64,000 nucleotides of DNA from NCBI RefSeq assembly GCF_048323675.1, contig NZ_JBLWFK010000002.1, positions 1,054,001 to 1,118,000 on the forward strand. Direction: 5' to 3'. Source of the DNA: Mangrovimicrobium sp048323675. GTDB lineage: Bacteria; Pseudomonadota; Gammaproteobacteria; Pseudomonadales; Halieaceae. Position numbers and translations under genes: made by a program. Under the pieces are notes generated by a model that saw only the letters and a list, made by a program, of their open reading frames with translations, ran no database searches and had not been told where the DNA came from. Positions 15,971-25,225 of the stretch are shown here, one piece after another (the stretch's first letter is position 1; each line of letters begins with the position of its first letter).

Positions 15971-18169
15971 TCAGTTGGCGGGGTTTGTTTCGCGACCCCA
16001 GCCCAATACGTTGCGCATGATGGACCAGCGCGGTTCGCGGGATTGCGTCCCGTCGCCCAGAATCCAGTGTTCATATTGGGTCCGCACCTGACCAGCTTCA
16101 TCGGCGAACAGGACCCATTCGTTGACCACGTCGACCAGGGGCCCGGCGTCAAAGGCCATGGCGAAGCCGGTGGGGACGCGCACCGGGTTGGGTTGCGGCA
16201 CGACAACCGTATAGTGAGGGTGTACCATAGTCCAGGCCGAGGCGTGTTCTGCCGGCAGGAGAAACCCGTCGAGTTCCGGCAGTTCTCCGCGGAAGAATGT
16301 GTCCCAGAACTCGACCGTGACAAACTCCACGTCACTGCCCTTGAAATAATACTCCATACTCGGCCGTATCTGGGCGGAATCCAGGGGTACGCCAATCTTC
16401 AAACCGCTGCTGTGGCGCAGGGCGTACAGGCTCTGGAAGCGGTCGCGCCGGTCGTCGCGCACGGCGAGGCCCATGGTCGCCGTGAAATATGGCCGGGACA
16501 GCCGCAGCAGGGAAAACCAGTAGGGTCGGAACCAGACCCCGGGCATGACGTCGACAAGCCCCGTTTCGAGCAGCTGTGGCAACTGGGGCCAGCCTATCGG
16601 CACGAATTCCGCGCGCACACCGAGGCTTTCGGCCAGGTCTTCCGAAAGCTCCACATCGAAGCCCACCAGGTCACCACTTTCGTTGATGAAACTCATCGGC
16701 AGGTTATTCGGGTCATAGCCGATGCGCAGGCTGCCGCGCTGGCGAATCCGCTGCAGCGGTGCCAACCCCGCGTACTCTGGCTCCAGATCCGGCATACTGT
16801 GATGGACCACGCTGTCCGGATGCAGGGTGGCGCGATGCATCCGCTTCAGCGACGCGTCAAGGTCGTAGTCCGTATTCACCACCGCCCCCAGCAAGAGGCG
16901 CAGGAACACCACCACGATCACAGTGCCCACCACCATCGCAAGGAATGCCCTGGCGATACGCCGGGGGTCGAATTTTGCGAAGCCGCAAATACCGGCGGCA
17001 CCCAGCAGGCCGAATACCACCAGGTTCATGGCAGTGGCCAGCGAGTCGAACTTGCCGGTAAGCGCGGCCGTCGGCAGGTACAATTCGAACAGGTCGATAG
17101 GCAGGCCAAAGTAGTCCAGCAGGAAGGGTAGCGCGACCTGCGCCTTGGCGAAGTAACTCGGTATGCCGACCGCGATCAGGGAAGCGTACTCATCCGCCTC
17201 CAGCACCCGGCCGCTCAGCCAGGCACCACACGGAATGAACAGCAGGGTCAGCAGCTTGCCCGCATTGGGAAAGTTGAACATCACGGGAATGAGCACTTCC
17301 ACTGCGGAATCACTGCGCTCGTCGTGCAACTGGTGGCGCTTTAACAGGGCTTTGCTGCGTTCGATCAGGATCGGCAAAACGATAAACGCGCTATTGGTCA
17401 TGAACGCCGTGAGCAGGGCGTCACGCGCGATACCCACGACTTCGCGATAACTGAACGGGGTCACCGCAGTCACCAGCAGGGGCAGTATCCACAATGTCAA
17501 CAACAGTGCAGCCGCGGCGAACAGGATGAAATAGGCCTCCAGCTTGGCCAGCATCGCCAGGTTCACCGTCCCGGCAGCAATTGCAACGATGGCGAAAACC
17601 CCGATCGGAGTCAGGTTAATAATAAATTCCGTGATGCGCACGATGGCGGCATTCCAGGTCCGCATCGGGGCGAGCAGGCTCTCCTTGTCCGGCAAAGCCA
17701 TCAGGCCGATACCCAGCAGGCAACTGAAGACAACGACCGCCGGGACCACGTTGCGGGAAAGAGAGTCAAAGGGATTTGCAGTGAAATACAGGTCGGTGAG
17801 CGACAGGGGCTCCGCGGGATGCACCAGCGCCTCACTGAAAAATGCCGCGCTGAGCAGCTTTGGCAAGGCCAGGGGCAGCGACACCAGGACTGCAGCGGTG
17901 ACAATCCAGACCACCACCAGGATACTGCCCCCGCTGCTGAATATGCGCTTCGCGTCAGCGAGGTTTATCTGGCCAAATGCAATGATCAGGGACGTCACCA
18001 GGTAGGGCAACACCGTCATTTGCAGCAGTCGGATATAGATATCCGCCACCGGTTGCAGGACTCGTACCGGCTCACCGACGAAAAGGCCCAGGGCGATCCC
18101 CAGAGCGAGTCCCAGCAGAATCTGGCTCGACAGGCTCATGCGGCACAGACGTGCCAGTGGATTGACCAT
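15971..18169 (-). CDS. SDF-family (dicarboxylate/amino acid:cation) symporter fused to a periplasmic solute-binding domain
   Basis: This 732-residue protein has two parts. Residues about 1-430 form a sodium:dicarboxylate symporter domain with multiple membrane segments and the reentrant-loop region (MTNSAFIVLP, MFNFPNAGKLL). Residues about 470-732 form a type 3 solute-binding domain (GSLRIGYDPNNLPMSF, GDLVGFDVELSEDLAESLGV). The two are joined after a last hydrophobic helix. The fusion suggests substrate capture feeding a secondary carrier, or a sensor function. I choose the ATG at 18169 because of a strong AAGGGAAGGGG site; earlier starts at 18202 and 18220 lack one. The substrate is probably an acidic amino acid or dicarboxylate. 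Confidence 0.85.
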   Translation of the reverse strand: MVNPLARLCRMSLSSQILLGLALGIALGLFVGEPVRVLQPVADIYIRLLQMTVLPYLVTSLIIAFGQINLADAKRIFSSGGSILVVVWIVTAAVLVSLPLALPKLLSAAFFSEALVHPAEPLSLTDLYFTANPFDSLSRNVVPAVVVFSCLLGIGLMALPDKESLLAPMRTWNAAIVRITEFIINLTPIGVFAIVAIAAGTVNLAMLAKLEAYFILFAAAALLLTLWILPLLVTAVTPFSYREVVGIARDALLTAFMTNSAFIVLPILIERSKALLKRHQLHDERSDSAVEVLIPVMFNFPNAGKLLTLLFIPCGAWLSGRVLEADEYASLIAVGIPSYFAKAQVALPFLLDYFGLPIDLFELYLPTAALTGKFDSLATAMNLVVFGLLGAAGICGFAKFDPRRIARAFLAMVVGTVIVVVFLRLLLGAVVNTDYDLDASLKRMHRATLHPDSVVHHSMPDLEPEYAGLAPLQRIRQRGSLRIGYDPNNLPMSFINESGDLVGFDVELSEDLAESLGVRAEFVPIGWPQLPQLLETGLVDVMPGVWFRPYWFSLLRLSRPYFTATMGLAVRDDRRDRFQSLYALRHSSGLKIGVPLDSAQIRPSMEYYFKGSDVEFVTVEFWDTFFRGELPELDGFLLPAEHASAWTMVHPHYTVVVPQPNPVRVPTGFAMAFDAGPLVDVVNEWVLFADEAGQVRTQYEHWILGDGTQSREPRWSIMRNVLGWGRETNPAN

Positions 18170-18350
18170 ACCCCTTCCCTTTTGCTGTATTTCCGTGCTC
18201 ATCCGGCGTATGGCGGCCAACGCTCACCGTCAGTAGACTGGCCATCGCCCTGCGCATGTGCTCCGGCAGTCACCGACCCGCCACGGGTCGACCCGGGGCC
18301 CTGCACTTGTGCACAATACACTACCCGACTGGTAGCCGGCAGCCTGATAA

Positions 18351-19505
18351 TTGACGATAGTGAATGCTTTCCCGACGCATCATTCCCGGCGTTTTTCCAC
18401 CCGGGGAATCCTGGCCTGTCTCGGGCTCCTTGCGCTGCTGCTGGGTCTGGGCGGATGCGCCGGCATGCCGTCAGCTGACGATATCCGCAGTTCACCCGCC
18501 TGGCTGGAAAAAACTGACCGGGACGACCGTGCCGGTTTCAGGCAGGTATTCTGCACCCTGGCACGGCAAAAGCAACCGGCGGCAGACGGCGCCTCACCGC
18601 TGTGCGAGGAATACCTCTGGCTCCTGCAGGACGAAGTGACCACAGCTGCCGATCTCGTGCCGGCACAGCTGCCGGAGCGCCTGCGTGTTTTTGTCGTCGG
18701 CGGTGCGTTTTCGGACTGTTTCGGAGAGGCCTCAATCGCCTACCGCCGCGGGATCGATGCACTGCGCGACCGAGGACTGGACATTGCCACCATCCCGATC
18801 AGCAGCCGCTCCAGCAGCCAGATCAACTCCGGTATGATCGCCAGCGAACTGCAAACCCGCCACCTGGTGCCGGCGGACAGGGTAATCCTGATCGGCTACT
18901 CCAAGGGTGCCATCGACATCCTCCAATTCCTCAGTGACTACCCTGACCTGGGCACCCGGATAGACGCCGTCGTCAGTATCGCGGGGCCGGTGTGGGGAAG
19001 CCACGTGGCGGAGGTTGGCGCCTGGGCCTATGACAGCCTGCTGGCCCATGCCTTTGCCGGGCGCTGTGACCCCGGCGATGGCGGCGTGGTGGACAGCCTC
19101 CTGCCGGAAATCCGGCAAACAGCCATGGCGGAAAACCCGCCACCCGCACAGATTCGCTATTATTCACTCCTGGCATTCACCACCTATGAACACCTGGCAC
19201 GCGGGTTGCGACTTGGCTGGCGTATACTTTCACCTGTCGACCGGCGCAATGACGGACAGGTTGCCCCCGCGGAGGGAACCCTGCCGGGCAGTACCCTGCT
19301 CGGCTATGCGAACGCGGATCATTGGGCGGTCGCCATAGACATAGAGGAAGAACTGGCTTTTATGGCCAAACGCCCTGAAATACGTCATTACCCGCGCGAG
19401 ATCCTGATCGAAGCGATCATCCGTTACATCGGCGCGGACCTCGCGCGGAATCCGGCACCCACAACCACCCCGGCGATCAGTAGCAGGGGTAGAGTGACAC
19501 CATGA
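18351..19505 (+). CDS. alpha/beta-hydrolase-like lipoprotein
   Basis: This 384-residue protein has a lipoprotein signal (LGLGGC, Cys36) and a hydrolase-like segment with IGYSKGA (nucleophile candidate Ser184) after a predicted strand and before a helix. A His near NADHWAVAID could complete a triad. It resembles exported lipase or esterase-like proteins of unknown substrate. The start is TTG at 18351 or GTG at 18360; neither has a strong ribosome-binding site. The stop overlaps the next start (ATGA), so the two lipoproteins are translationally coupled. Confidence 0.7.
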   Translation: MTIVNAFPTHHSRRFSTRGILACLGLLALLLGLGGCAGMPSADDIRSSPAWLEKTDRDDRAGFRQVFCTLARQKQPAADGASPLCEEYLWLLQDEVTTAADLVPAQLPERLRVFVVGGAFSDCFGEASIAYRRGIDALRDRGLDIATIPISSRSSSQINSGMIASELQTRHLVPADRVILIGYSKGAIDILQFLSDYPDLGTRIDAVVSIAGPVWGSHVAEVGAWAYDSLLAHAFAGRCDPGDGGVVDSLLPEIRQTAMAENPPPAQIRYYSLLAFTTYEHLARGLRLGWRILSPVDRRNDGQVAPAEGTLPGSTLLGYANADHWAVAIDIEEELAFMAKRPEIRHYPREILIEAIIRYIGADLARNPAPTTTPAISSRGRVTP

Positions 19506-20821
19506 CCAGTACCCTGCGTACAACCACCATCTTCCTGCTTGCACTGCTATCCGCCTGTGCCGGCTACGCGCCAGCTCCCTTCGAGCGACTTGTCGCTCCG
19601 GCGAGAACCTACTCGCAGACACTCGACAACGTCTCGGTCTCCGCCTCGATTCTCACCGATGAAGAGGCCAGGACACGCTACGGGGTAGATCTGTCGGACG
19701 CGGGACTCCAGGCCATCTGGCTACGGATTGAAAATCGCTCTGCGCAGAGTTTCTGGTTGCTCGTGTCGGCGTCCGACGCCAATTATTTTCCCCCGGACGA
19801 GGCATCGGTGCTGTTCCAGTGGAAGCTCGACAACAAGGCAGACGCGCAAATCGTCGAGCGCTTCCGGGAGCTGGCGATAAACCTGAAAACCGCCAGCGGG
19901 GAAACCTCCGAGGGCTACCTGCTGGCGCCGCGTCAGGAAGGTGGCCGCTATCTCCCGGTGCTGTTGCTGGGCAAGAACAAGGTCCTGGAATACGGCTTCT
20001 CAATTCCCCTTCCCGATGGCGAGTATGATTTCGAACACCTTGGCACCAGTGAAACCTATACAGGCACCCCCATCGAGGATGTCGATATCGCAACCTTGCG
20101 GGCGCGCCTGCGAGACCTTCCATGCTGCACCAACGACGCCTCGGGGGAGCGCCAGGGTGACCCCGTCAATGTAGTCTTTATCGGCGACCAGGAGGACGTA
20201 CTCTATTCCCTCCTGCGCAGTGGCTGGTCCTTCACCCAACGCATCGACGCCGACAGCGTGCGGCGCCTGGTCGGGGCGGCGATCTCCGGCGCGGAATACG
20301 CGGTGGCCCCCATCAGCCCCCTGTACATGTTTGGCAGGCAGCAGGATGTGGCCATGCAAAGAGCGCGCAGTAACGTGCTGCAACGCAACCATATCCGCCT
20401 CTGGCTGGCACCATTGCGTGTGCAGGGGCTGCCTGTCTGGGTGGGCCAGGTCAGCCGCGATATTTCGATCAAGTTAACGACCCTGAGTCCCAACCTCGCC
20501 ACCCACGTCATAGCCCCCAATGTCGACGAAGCGCGGGAACACCTGCTGCAGAGCCTGATTGTGGCGGGAACGGTCAAGCGCTTCGCGTTTGTCTCCGGAG
20601 CACCGGTTGCTGGCGCCGACGAGCCCCGGCTCAACCTGACCAACGATCCCTATTTCAGTGACGGCATGCGGCTGATGGTGCAGGTTTCCAACAAGGAAAC
20701 CATCCAGCCCCAGGCGGTGGAATTTATCGAATGGCAGGACAGCGTGGACCCGATACGCCATCTCAAGCCGCCATCTCCAGCGGGCAACCGGTCTGCGGCG
20801 ATCACGGATAGCGCACATTGA
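19502..20821 (+). CDS. LssY_C-domain lipoprotein
   Basis: This 439-residue protein has a lipobox (LLSACAG, Cys19). The C-terminal half matches the LssY_C domain: VVFIGDQEDVLYSLLRSGW, SPLYMFGRQQDVAMQ, and PVWVGQVSRDI. The domain occurs in envelope proteins of the LssY group and in standalone lipoproteins; its activity is not established. It overlaps the upstream hydrolase gene by 4 bp and precedes the kinase-like gene by 100 bp, so it probably belongs to the same envelope cluster. Confidence 0.75.
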   Translation: MTSTLRTTTIFLLALLSACAGYAPAPFERLVAPARTYSQTLDNVSVSASILTDEEARTRYGVDLSDAGLQAIWLRIENRSAQSFWLLVSASDANYFPPDEASVLFQWKLDNKADAQIVERFRELAINLKTASGETSEGYLLAPRQEGGRYLPVLLLGKNKVLEYGFSIPLPDGEYDFEHLGTSETYTGTPIEDVDIATLRARLRDLPCCTNDASGERQGDPVNVVFIGDQEDVLYSLLRSGWSFTQRIDADSVRRLVGAAISGAEYAVAPISPLYMFGRQQDVAMQRARSNVLQRNHIRLWLAPLRVQGLPVWVGQVSRDISIKLTTLSPNLATHVIAPNVDEAREHLLQSLIVAGTVKRFAFVSGAPVAGADEPRLNLTNDPYFSDGMRLMVQVSNKETIQPQAVEFIEWQDSVDPIRHLKPPSPAGNRSAAITDSAH

Positions 20822-20921
20822 GCCCCTCATCTATACTCCCCGCGGAGGCCCGGCGTGGCGCAGGCAAGACACCCGGGGACGCCGCCGGCCATCTCCGCAG
20901 AACCCCTGACGAGTCGACCTG

Positions 20922-22361
20922 ATGGACCACTGGAGCCGACGCTTCACCCTGCCCGCACTTGCTCTCGCCATGTTTGCGGTTGCTTCCAGCGCCTCGGACA
21001 AGGTTGCCGGTGAGCGCCGGGAATATCACTCACCGGGCGGAATCACCGAAACCTGTATCGCCCTGGAGAAAATGCCCGGCGGCAACTACAGCGACGCCGA
21101 CACCGCGCGGGAAAAGGCCCTCTGCGAACTGGATTTCTACGCTGCCGATGTAGCCCTCTGTCCCAAACTGCGCAGTACCAGCCCGGGAACCTTTGTCTAC
21201 CGCATTGATACTGACCGCTACACTGGCCAACAGGCGGGCTTTGAACGGGATATCTGTCCGCGCGGCGAATTGCTGCCGGCGGAAGCCGAGGGATCACCAG
21301 CCAGTTTCAAGGTCACCATGAACGACCGCGAAACCAGCGCGACGTTCTCTACGGCCTCCCTGCTCTACTACCATTTTTCCCGCTACTTCGACACCAGCAT
21401 CCGGGTCCCCGTCGCGGTTTACCGCAGCATGGACCGAGAAGCGCACGCGGCGCGGGTCAGTGCCCGCGGCCTGCAGGGTACTGCTGGCCAACGTTCGTTG
21501 AAAATGATCCACGCTGCCTGGCAAGTACTGGCCGATGCCGAGCAGCAGCCCGCCCATTACCCGGCGACCAGTGAACTGTTCACCAGCGACCTCAGCCAGA
21601 TCTACGGCGTCATGTTGCGTATTCACGGCAAGCGCTTCGGCGCGGAGATCAATGGCACCCGCAAATCGGGCTGGGGGGTTGGCCAGAACAATGACTTCCA
21701 GCGCACCGCGCCATTCCTCGCCCTGCGCAGCGAACTGCCCCTGCCCCAGGCCATCGCGGCCGGTATCGAAGAGGCAGGCAAGGATCCGGACCTGCGCAAG
21801 GCGATGCCTGACACGCCGTCTACGGCACAAATGCATTACTGGATGCAGGGACTTACCGAGATTACCCTGCTCGATTTTATCTTCAGCCAGCAGGACCGCA
21901 TCGGCAACATCGATTACGAGGATATCTGGCGCTGGGCGGACAGCGACGGTGTCCACAGCAGCGACAGTCGCCCGAGCGGCGACGCCGCCACCATGGCGCG
22001 GGCTTTCCGCCGGATCCGCCTCAACGACAACGATGCAGGCGGTCGCGCACGCTACGTCAACTACACGCGAAAAACCGGCATGCTGGAGAAGATCCGCCAC
22101 TACAACGCCGGCACCTATCGGCGCCTGATGCAGTTGAACAGCGATTTCAGCAAGCGGGGAACACTGTTCAACTACCTGCGCGACAGCTACGGTCTTACCG
22201 ATCGGCAACTGGAGAGCATCGTTACCAATACACGCGATGCGGCCGGCATCCTGCGCGCCAGTTGCGAGGCAGGCAAACTGCGCTTTGACCTTGACCCCGC
22301 AGCCAGCCTGGCCGGCCAGGCGCCGGGCGATGGAGGTATCGACTGTGCCGGTGATACCTGA
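20922..22361 (+). CDS. exported protein with Fam20C-like kinase motifs (candidate secreted kinase)
   Basis: This 479-residue protein has a signal peptide (cleavage near residue 24). No family is obvious at first sight, but the order of motifs resembles secreted Fam20C-type kinases. These are a Lys-containing strand (ASFKVTM, Lys130), a helix and VPV segment (LLYYHFSRYF...RVPVAVYR, about 146-168), a catalytic-loop-like LLDFIFSQQDRIGN (Asp318, Asp325), and a metal-binding-like IRLNDNDAGG (Asp369/Asp371). A helix follows that matches the post-DFG region (LEKIRHYNAGTYRRLMQLN). The metal-binding Glu of the N-lobe helix is not evident. The downstream genes overlap it and encode a phosphatase and a nucleotide-carrier-type transporter. 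The function is a hypothesis. Confidence 0.55.
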   Translation: MDHWSRRFTLPALALAMFAVASSASDKVAGERREYHSPGGITETCIALEKMPGGNYSDADTAREKALCELDFYAADVALCPKLRSTSPGTFVYRIDTDRYTGQQAGFERDICPRGELLPAEAEGSPASFKVTMNDRETSATFSTASLLYYHFSRYFDTSIRVPVAVYRSMDREAHAARVSARGLQGTAGQRSLKMIHAAWQVLADAEQQPAHYPATSELFTSDLSQIYGVMLRIHGKRFGAEINGTRKSGWGVGQNNDFQRTAPFLALRSELPLPQAIAAGIEEAGKDPDLRKAMPDTPSTAQMHYWMQGLTEITLLDFIFSQQDRIGNIDYEDIWRWADSDGVHSSDSRPSGDAATMARAFRRIRLNDNDAGGRARYVNYTRKTGMLEKIRHYNAGTYRRLMQLNSDFSKRGTLFNYLRDSYGLTDRQLESIVTNTRDAAGILRASCEAGKLRFDLDPAASLAGQAPGDGGIDCAGDT

Positions 22362-23391
22362 GCCACGCCGTCCTCGACCACGCGTTGCTCGCCGGCAACG
22401 CTACGCCGCCGCGCTGCTGGGTATTCTTCTGTGTGCGGCGGCAAATGCTGCGCCGCTGCGGGTGATTACGATATCGGATCTCAACGGCGGTTACGGTAGC
22501 ACGGACTATTCGAGCACCGTCGATGCAGCTGTCGATCGCATCCTTGCCCTGCATCCGGACCTCGTCATCAGTGCCGGCGACATGGTGGCGGGGCAACGCC
22601 GCCCACATCTCAGCCGGCCGGAAGTGGAAGCCATGTGGCGCGCGTTCCACCAGCACGTCAGCGAGCGGTTGGCCGCCGCCGGAATTCCTCTCGCAGTGAC
22701 CCCCGGTAACCACGACGCGTCCGGCTACCACGGTTTCGAGATGGAGCGGGAAATCTTCGCCGCGCAATGGCAGCCGCGCAAACCGGCCCTGACCTTCGTC
22801 GATGACACTGCCTACCCCTGGAATTACGCATTCGCGCTGGGCGACACCCTGTTCATAGCGCTGGACGTGACCCGCGTGGGCGAGTTGGAGGCAGCCCGGA
22901 AAGAATGGTTGCAAACGCTGCTGGACCGGTACGGCGGGAGCTATCGCCACCGCGTGCTCTTCAGTCACCTGCCCCTCTGGCCGTTGGCGGTTGGCCGGGA
23001 AACCGAGTATTCGGGGGATGCGGAGCTGGAGACCATCCTGAGGGAAGAAAATGTCGACCTCTACATCAGCGGCCACCAGCACGCTTTCTATCCCGGATTC
23101 AAGGATGGTACGAATCTGCTGGGACTGGCCTGCCTGGGCTCCGCCCCGCGACGCCTGATCGGCACGACCACCACAGGTGCCCGCAGTATTTCACTGCTGG
23201 AATTCCGTGGTGACCACATCGGCTTGTCTGCCCTTGGCGCACCGGAATTTACCCGCAGTATTCCCTGGCAGAGCCTGCCGGCGCGCATTCATAGCAGCGC
23301 CGCTACGATTGAGCGCGCCGACCTGGTCCAACAGTTGCTGCGGGAACAACTGCCACCGCAACCGGGCGCTGCCAGCGTGCCGGGGCAGTGA
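22345..23391 (+). CDS. exported calcineurin-like metallophosphoesterase
   Basis: This 348-residue enzyme has a signal peptide (LLGILLCAAANAAP) and phosphoesterase motifs ISDLNGG, SAGDM, GNHD, FSHLPLWP and GHQHAFYPG. The first motif has Asn in place of the usual His. The GTG at 22345 sits 7 bp after a perfect GGAGGT and lies inside the end of the kinase-like gene, so the start is set by coupling; the ATG at 22330 is less likely. Its position right after the kinase-like gene suggests an opposing phosphatase, but a nucleotide or lipid phosphate substrate is equally possible. Confidence 0.85.
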   Translation: MPVIPEPRRPRPRVARRQRYAAALLGILLCAAANAAPLRVITISDLNGGYGSTDYSSTVDAAVDRILALHPDLVISAGDMVAGQRRPHLSRPEVEAMWRAFHQHVSERLAAAGIPLAVTPGNHDASGYHGFEMEREIFAAQWQPRKPALTFVDDTAYPWNYAFALGDTLFIALDVTRVGELEAARKEWLQTLLDRYGGSYRHRVLFSHLPLWPLAVGRETEYSGDAELETILREENVDLYISGHQHAFYPGFKDGTNLLGLACLGSAPRRLIGTTTTGARSISLLEFRGDHIGLSALGAPEFTRSIPWQSLPARIHSSAATIERADLVQQLLREQLPPQPGAASVPGQ

Positions 23392-24752
23392 GCATCCCGC
23401 CCCGGATGGAGCAGCCCAGTGCCCTGGTGCGCTTCCTAAACCTGTTCACCGAGGTGCGCCCGGGGGAAGCCGCTTCCTCAGTGCTGCTGGCGCTCAATGT
23501 CTACCTGATCCTGAGCGCCTACTATGTCCTCAAACCGGTACGCGAAGCCCTGATCCTGGCGGGTGGCGGCGCCGAGTTGAAAAGCTATGCCGCAGCCGGA
23601 CAGGCGGTCCTGTTGCTGCTCATCCTGCCCATCTACAGCTGGCTCGCCAGCAACGTTTCCGGTCGCCTGCTGATCAACTCCGTGACCCTGTTTTTTGCCG
23701 CATGCCTGCTCACTTTCTATACGCTCGCCCAGTGGCAGGTGCCTCTCGGCGTGGTGTTTTTCCTCTGGGTGGGGATTTTCAACCTGATGGTACCGGCCCA
23801 GTTCTGGGCTTTCGCCAACGACATCTACGACCCCGACACCGGCAAACGGCTGTTTGTCATTGTCGCTTTTGGCGCCTCGCTGGGCGCAGTATCCGGCAGC
23901 TACCTGGACCGCTTGCTGCTGGGCCACGTCGGTGTCTACCAGCTGATGCTGGTTGCCGCCGGGATACTGGTCCTGAGCCTGCTGATCACCAACCTGGTCG
24001 CTGCCCGGGAAAAACTCTGGCAGCGGCCCGCGACAGTGTCGACGTCACGGCCCGGCGAGCCCGCTGTGGCGGAGGATTCCATTGGCCAGGGCGGCGCCTT
24101 CGCACTGGTCTTCCACAACCGCTACCTGTTGCTGATCGCTCTCCTGATGCTGGTCCTGAACTGGGTCAACACGACTGGGGAGTACATCCTCGGCCGCACC
24201 GTCCTGGAAACCGCCCTTGCAGCCTCCGCAGACGGGCAGGTTTCGACAGAACAGTTTATCGGCGAGTTCTATGCGTCGTTTTACACCGTGGTCAATATCG
24301 CCGGCCTGTTGCTGCAGCTTTTTGTGGTCTCCCGCGTGCTCAAATACCTGGGCGTTCGGGCAGCGATCATGTTGCTGCCACTGATCGCCCTGGGGGGCTA
24401 TATCCTGGTCGCCATGTTCCCCTTGCTGAGCCTTGTACGCTGGGTAAAAACCGCTGAAAACGCCACCGATTATTCCGTGCAGAACACGGTGCGACAGATA
24501 CTCTTCCTGCCCACCACGCGCGAGGAAAAATACAAGGCCAAGCAGGTCACGGACACCCTGTTCGTCCGCGCGGGGGACGTACTCTCTGCGCTGGTTGTCT
24601 ACGTCGGCAGCAGCTGGCTCGCCTTGTCGATAGCCGGCTTCGCGCTGTTCAATACCATCCTGGTAGCATGCTGGCTGCTGCTCGCCTACAGTATCGGCAG
24701 CCACTATCGCCGACTGGCCCCCGCAACCGAAGACAAGGAATCCACTGCATGA
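23388..24752 (+). CDS. ATP/ADP translocase (TLC/Npt1-Npt2) family transporter
   Basis: This 454-residue protein has about 12 hydrophobic segments and the hallmarks of the Npt nucleotide-carrier family: YYVLKPVREALIL near the N-terminus and NTVRQILFLPTTREEKYKAK followed by DTLFVRAGDVLSA. Relatives in intracellular bacteria exchange ATP for ADP; homologues also occur in free-living bacteria with unproved substrates. The start (GTG 23388) overlaps the phosphoesterase stop as GTGA. The location between an exported phosphatase and an exported kinase-like protein invites the idea of nucleotide supply to the periplasm. Confidence 0.8.
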   Translation: MSIPPRMEQPSALVRFLNLFTEVRPGEAASSVLLALNVYLILSAYYVLKPVREALILAGGGAELKSYAAAGQAVLLLLILPIYSWLASNVSGRLLINSVTLFFAACLLTFYTLAQWQVPLGVVFFLWVGIFNLMVPAQFWAFANDIYDPDTGKRLFVIVAFGASLGAVSGSYLDRLLLGHVGVYQLMLVAAGILVLSLLITNLVAAREKLWQRPATVSTSRPGEPAVAEDSIGQGGAFALVFHNRYLLLIALLMLVLNWVNTTGEYILGRTVLETALAASADGQVSTEQFIGEFYASFYTVVNIAGLLLQLFVVSRVLKYLGVRAAIMLLPLIALGGYILVAMFPLLSLVRWVKTAENATDYSVQNTVRQILFLPTTREEKYKAKQVTDTLFVRAGDVLSALVVYVGSSWLALSIAGFALFNTILVACWLLLAYSIGSHYRRLAPATEDKESTA

Positions 24753-25225
24753 CCCAGCTGTGCAATTACACCTACGACGAAATCACCATCGGCCAACAGG
24801 CCCGCTATAAACGCGCGGTACGGGAACAGGATATCCAGCTGTTTGCCGCGGTCTCGGGGGACGTCAATCCGCTGCACCTGGACGCGGAATTCGCCGCCAC
24901 CACCCGCTTTGGCGAGCGCATCGCCCACGGCATGCTGACGGCGGCGTTCATATCGGCGGCGCTGGCCATGGAGCTGCCGGGGCCGGGCACCATCTTCATG
25001 GAACAGTCCCTGCGCTTTCGCCTGCCGGTGAAGATCGGCGACGAAATAACCGTGGAACTGGAGGTCATCGAGAAAAACGACCGGCGCAAGTCGGTCGCCC
25101 TGGACTGCAGGGCGATCAACCAGCACGGCAAGGTCGTGGTCACCGGGACCGCGCTGGTGATCGCGCCGGACGAGAAACTGAGCCTGCCGCGCCCCGCCGA
25201 GCCGCGCGCGCGAATCGGGGACTGA
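24749..25225 (+). CDS. phaJ: MaoC-like (R)-specific enoyl-CoA hydratase
   Basis: This 158-residue hot-dog protein has the hydratase-2 signature SGDVNPLHLD (Asp38, His43) and the IAHGMLTAAF block, as in PhaJ enzymes that produce (R)-3-hydroxyacyl-CoA from enoyl-CoA. The start overlaps the stop of the transporter gene (ATGA), so it is expressed with the envelope cluster although its chemistry looks unrelated. The gene symbol is by resemblance only; no phaC is in the window. It converges, with no spacer, on the next minus-strand gene (TGATCA junction). Confidence 0.85.
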   Translation: MTQLCNYTYDEITIGQQARYKRAVREQDIQLFAAVSGDVNPLHLDAEFAATTRFGERIAHGMLTAAFISAALAMELPGPGTIFMEQSLRFRLPVKIGDEITVELEVIEKNDRRKSVALDCRAINQHGKVVVTGTALVIAPDEKLSLPRPAEPRARIGD

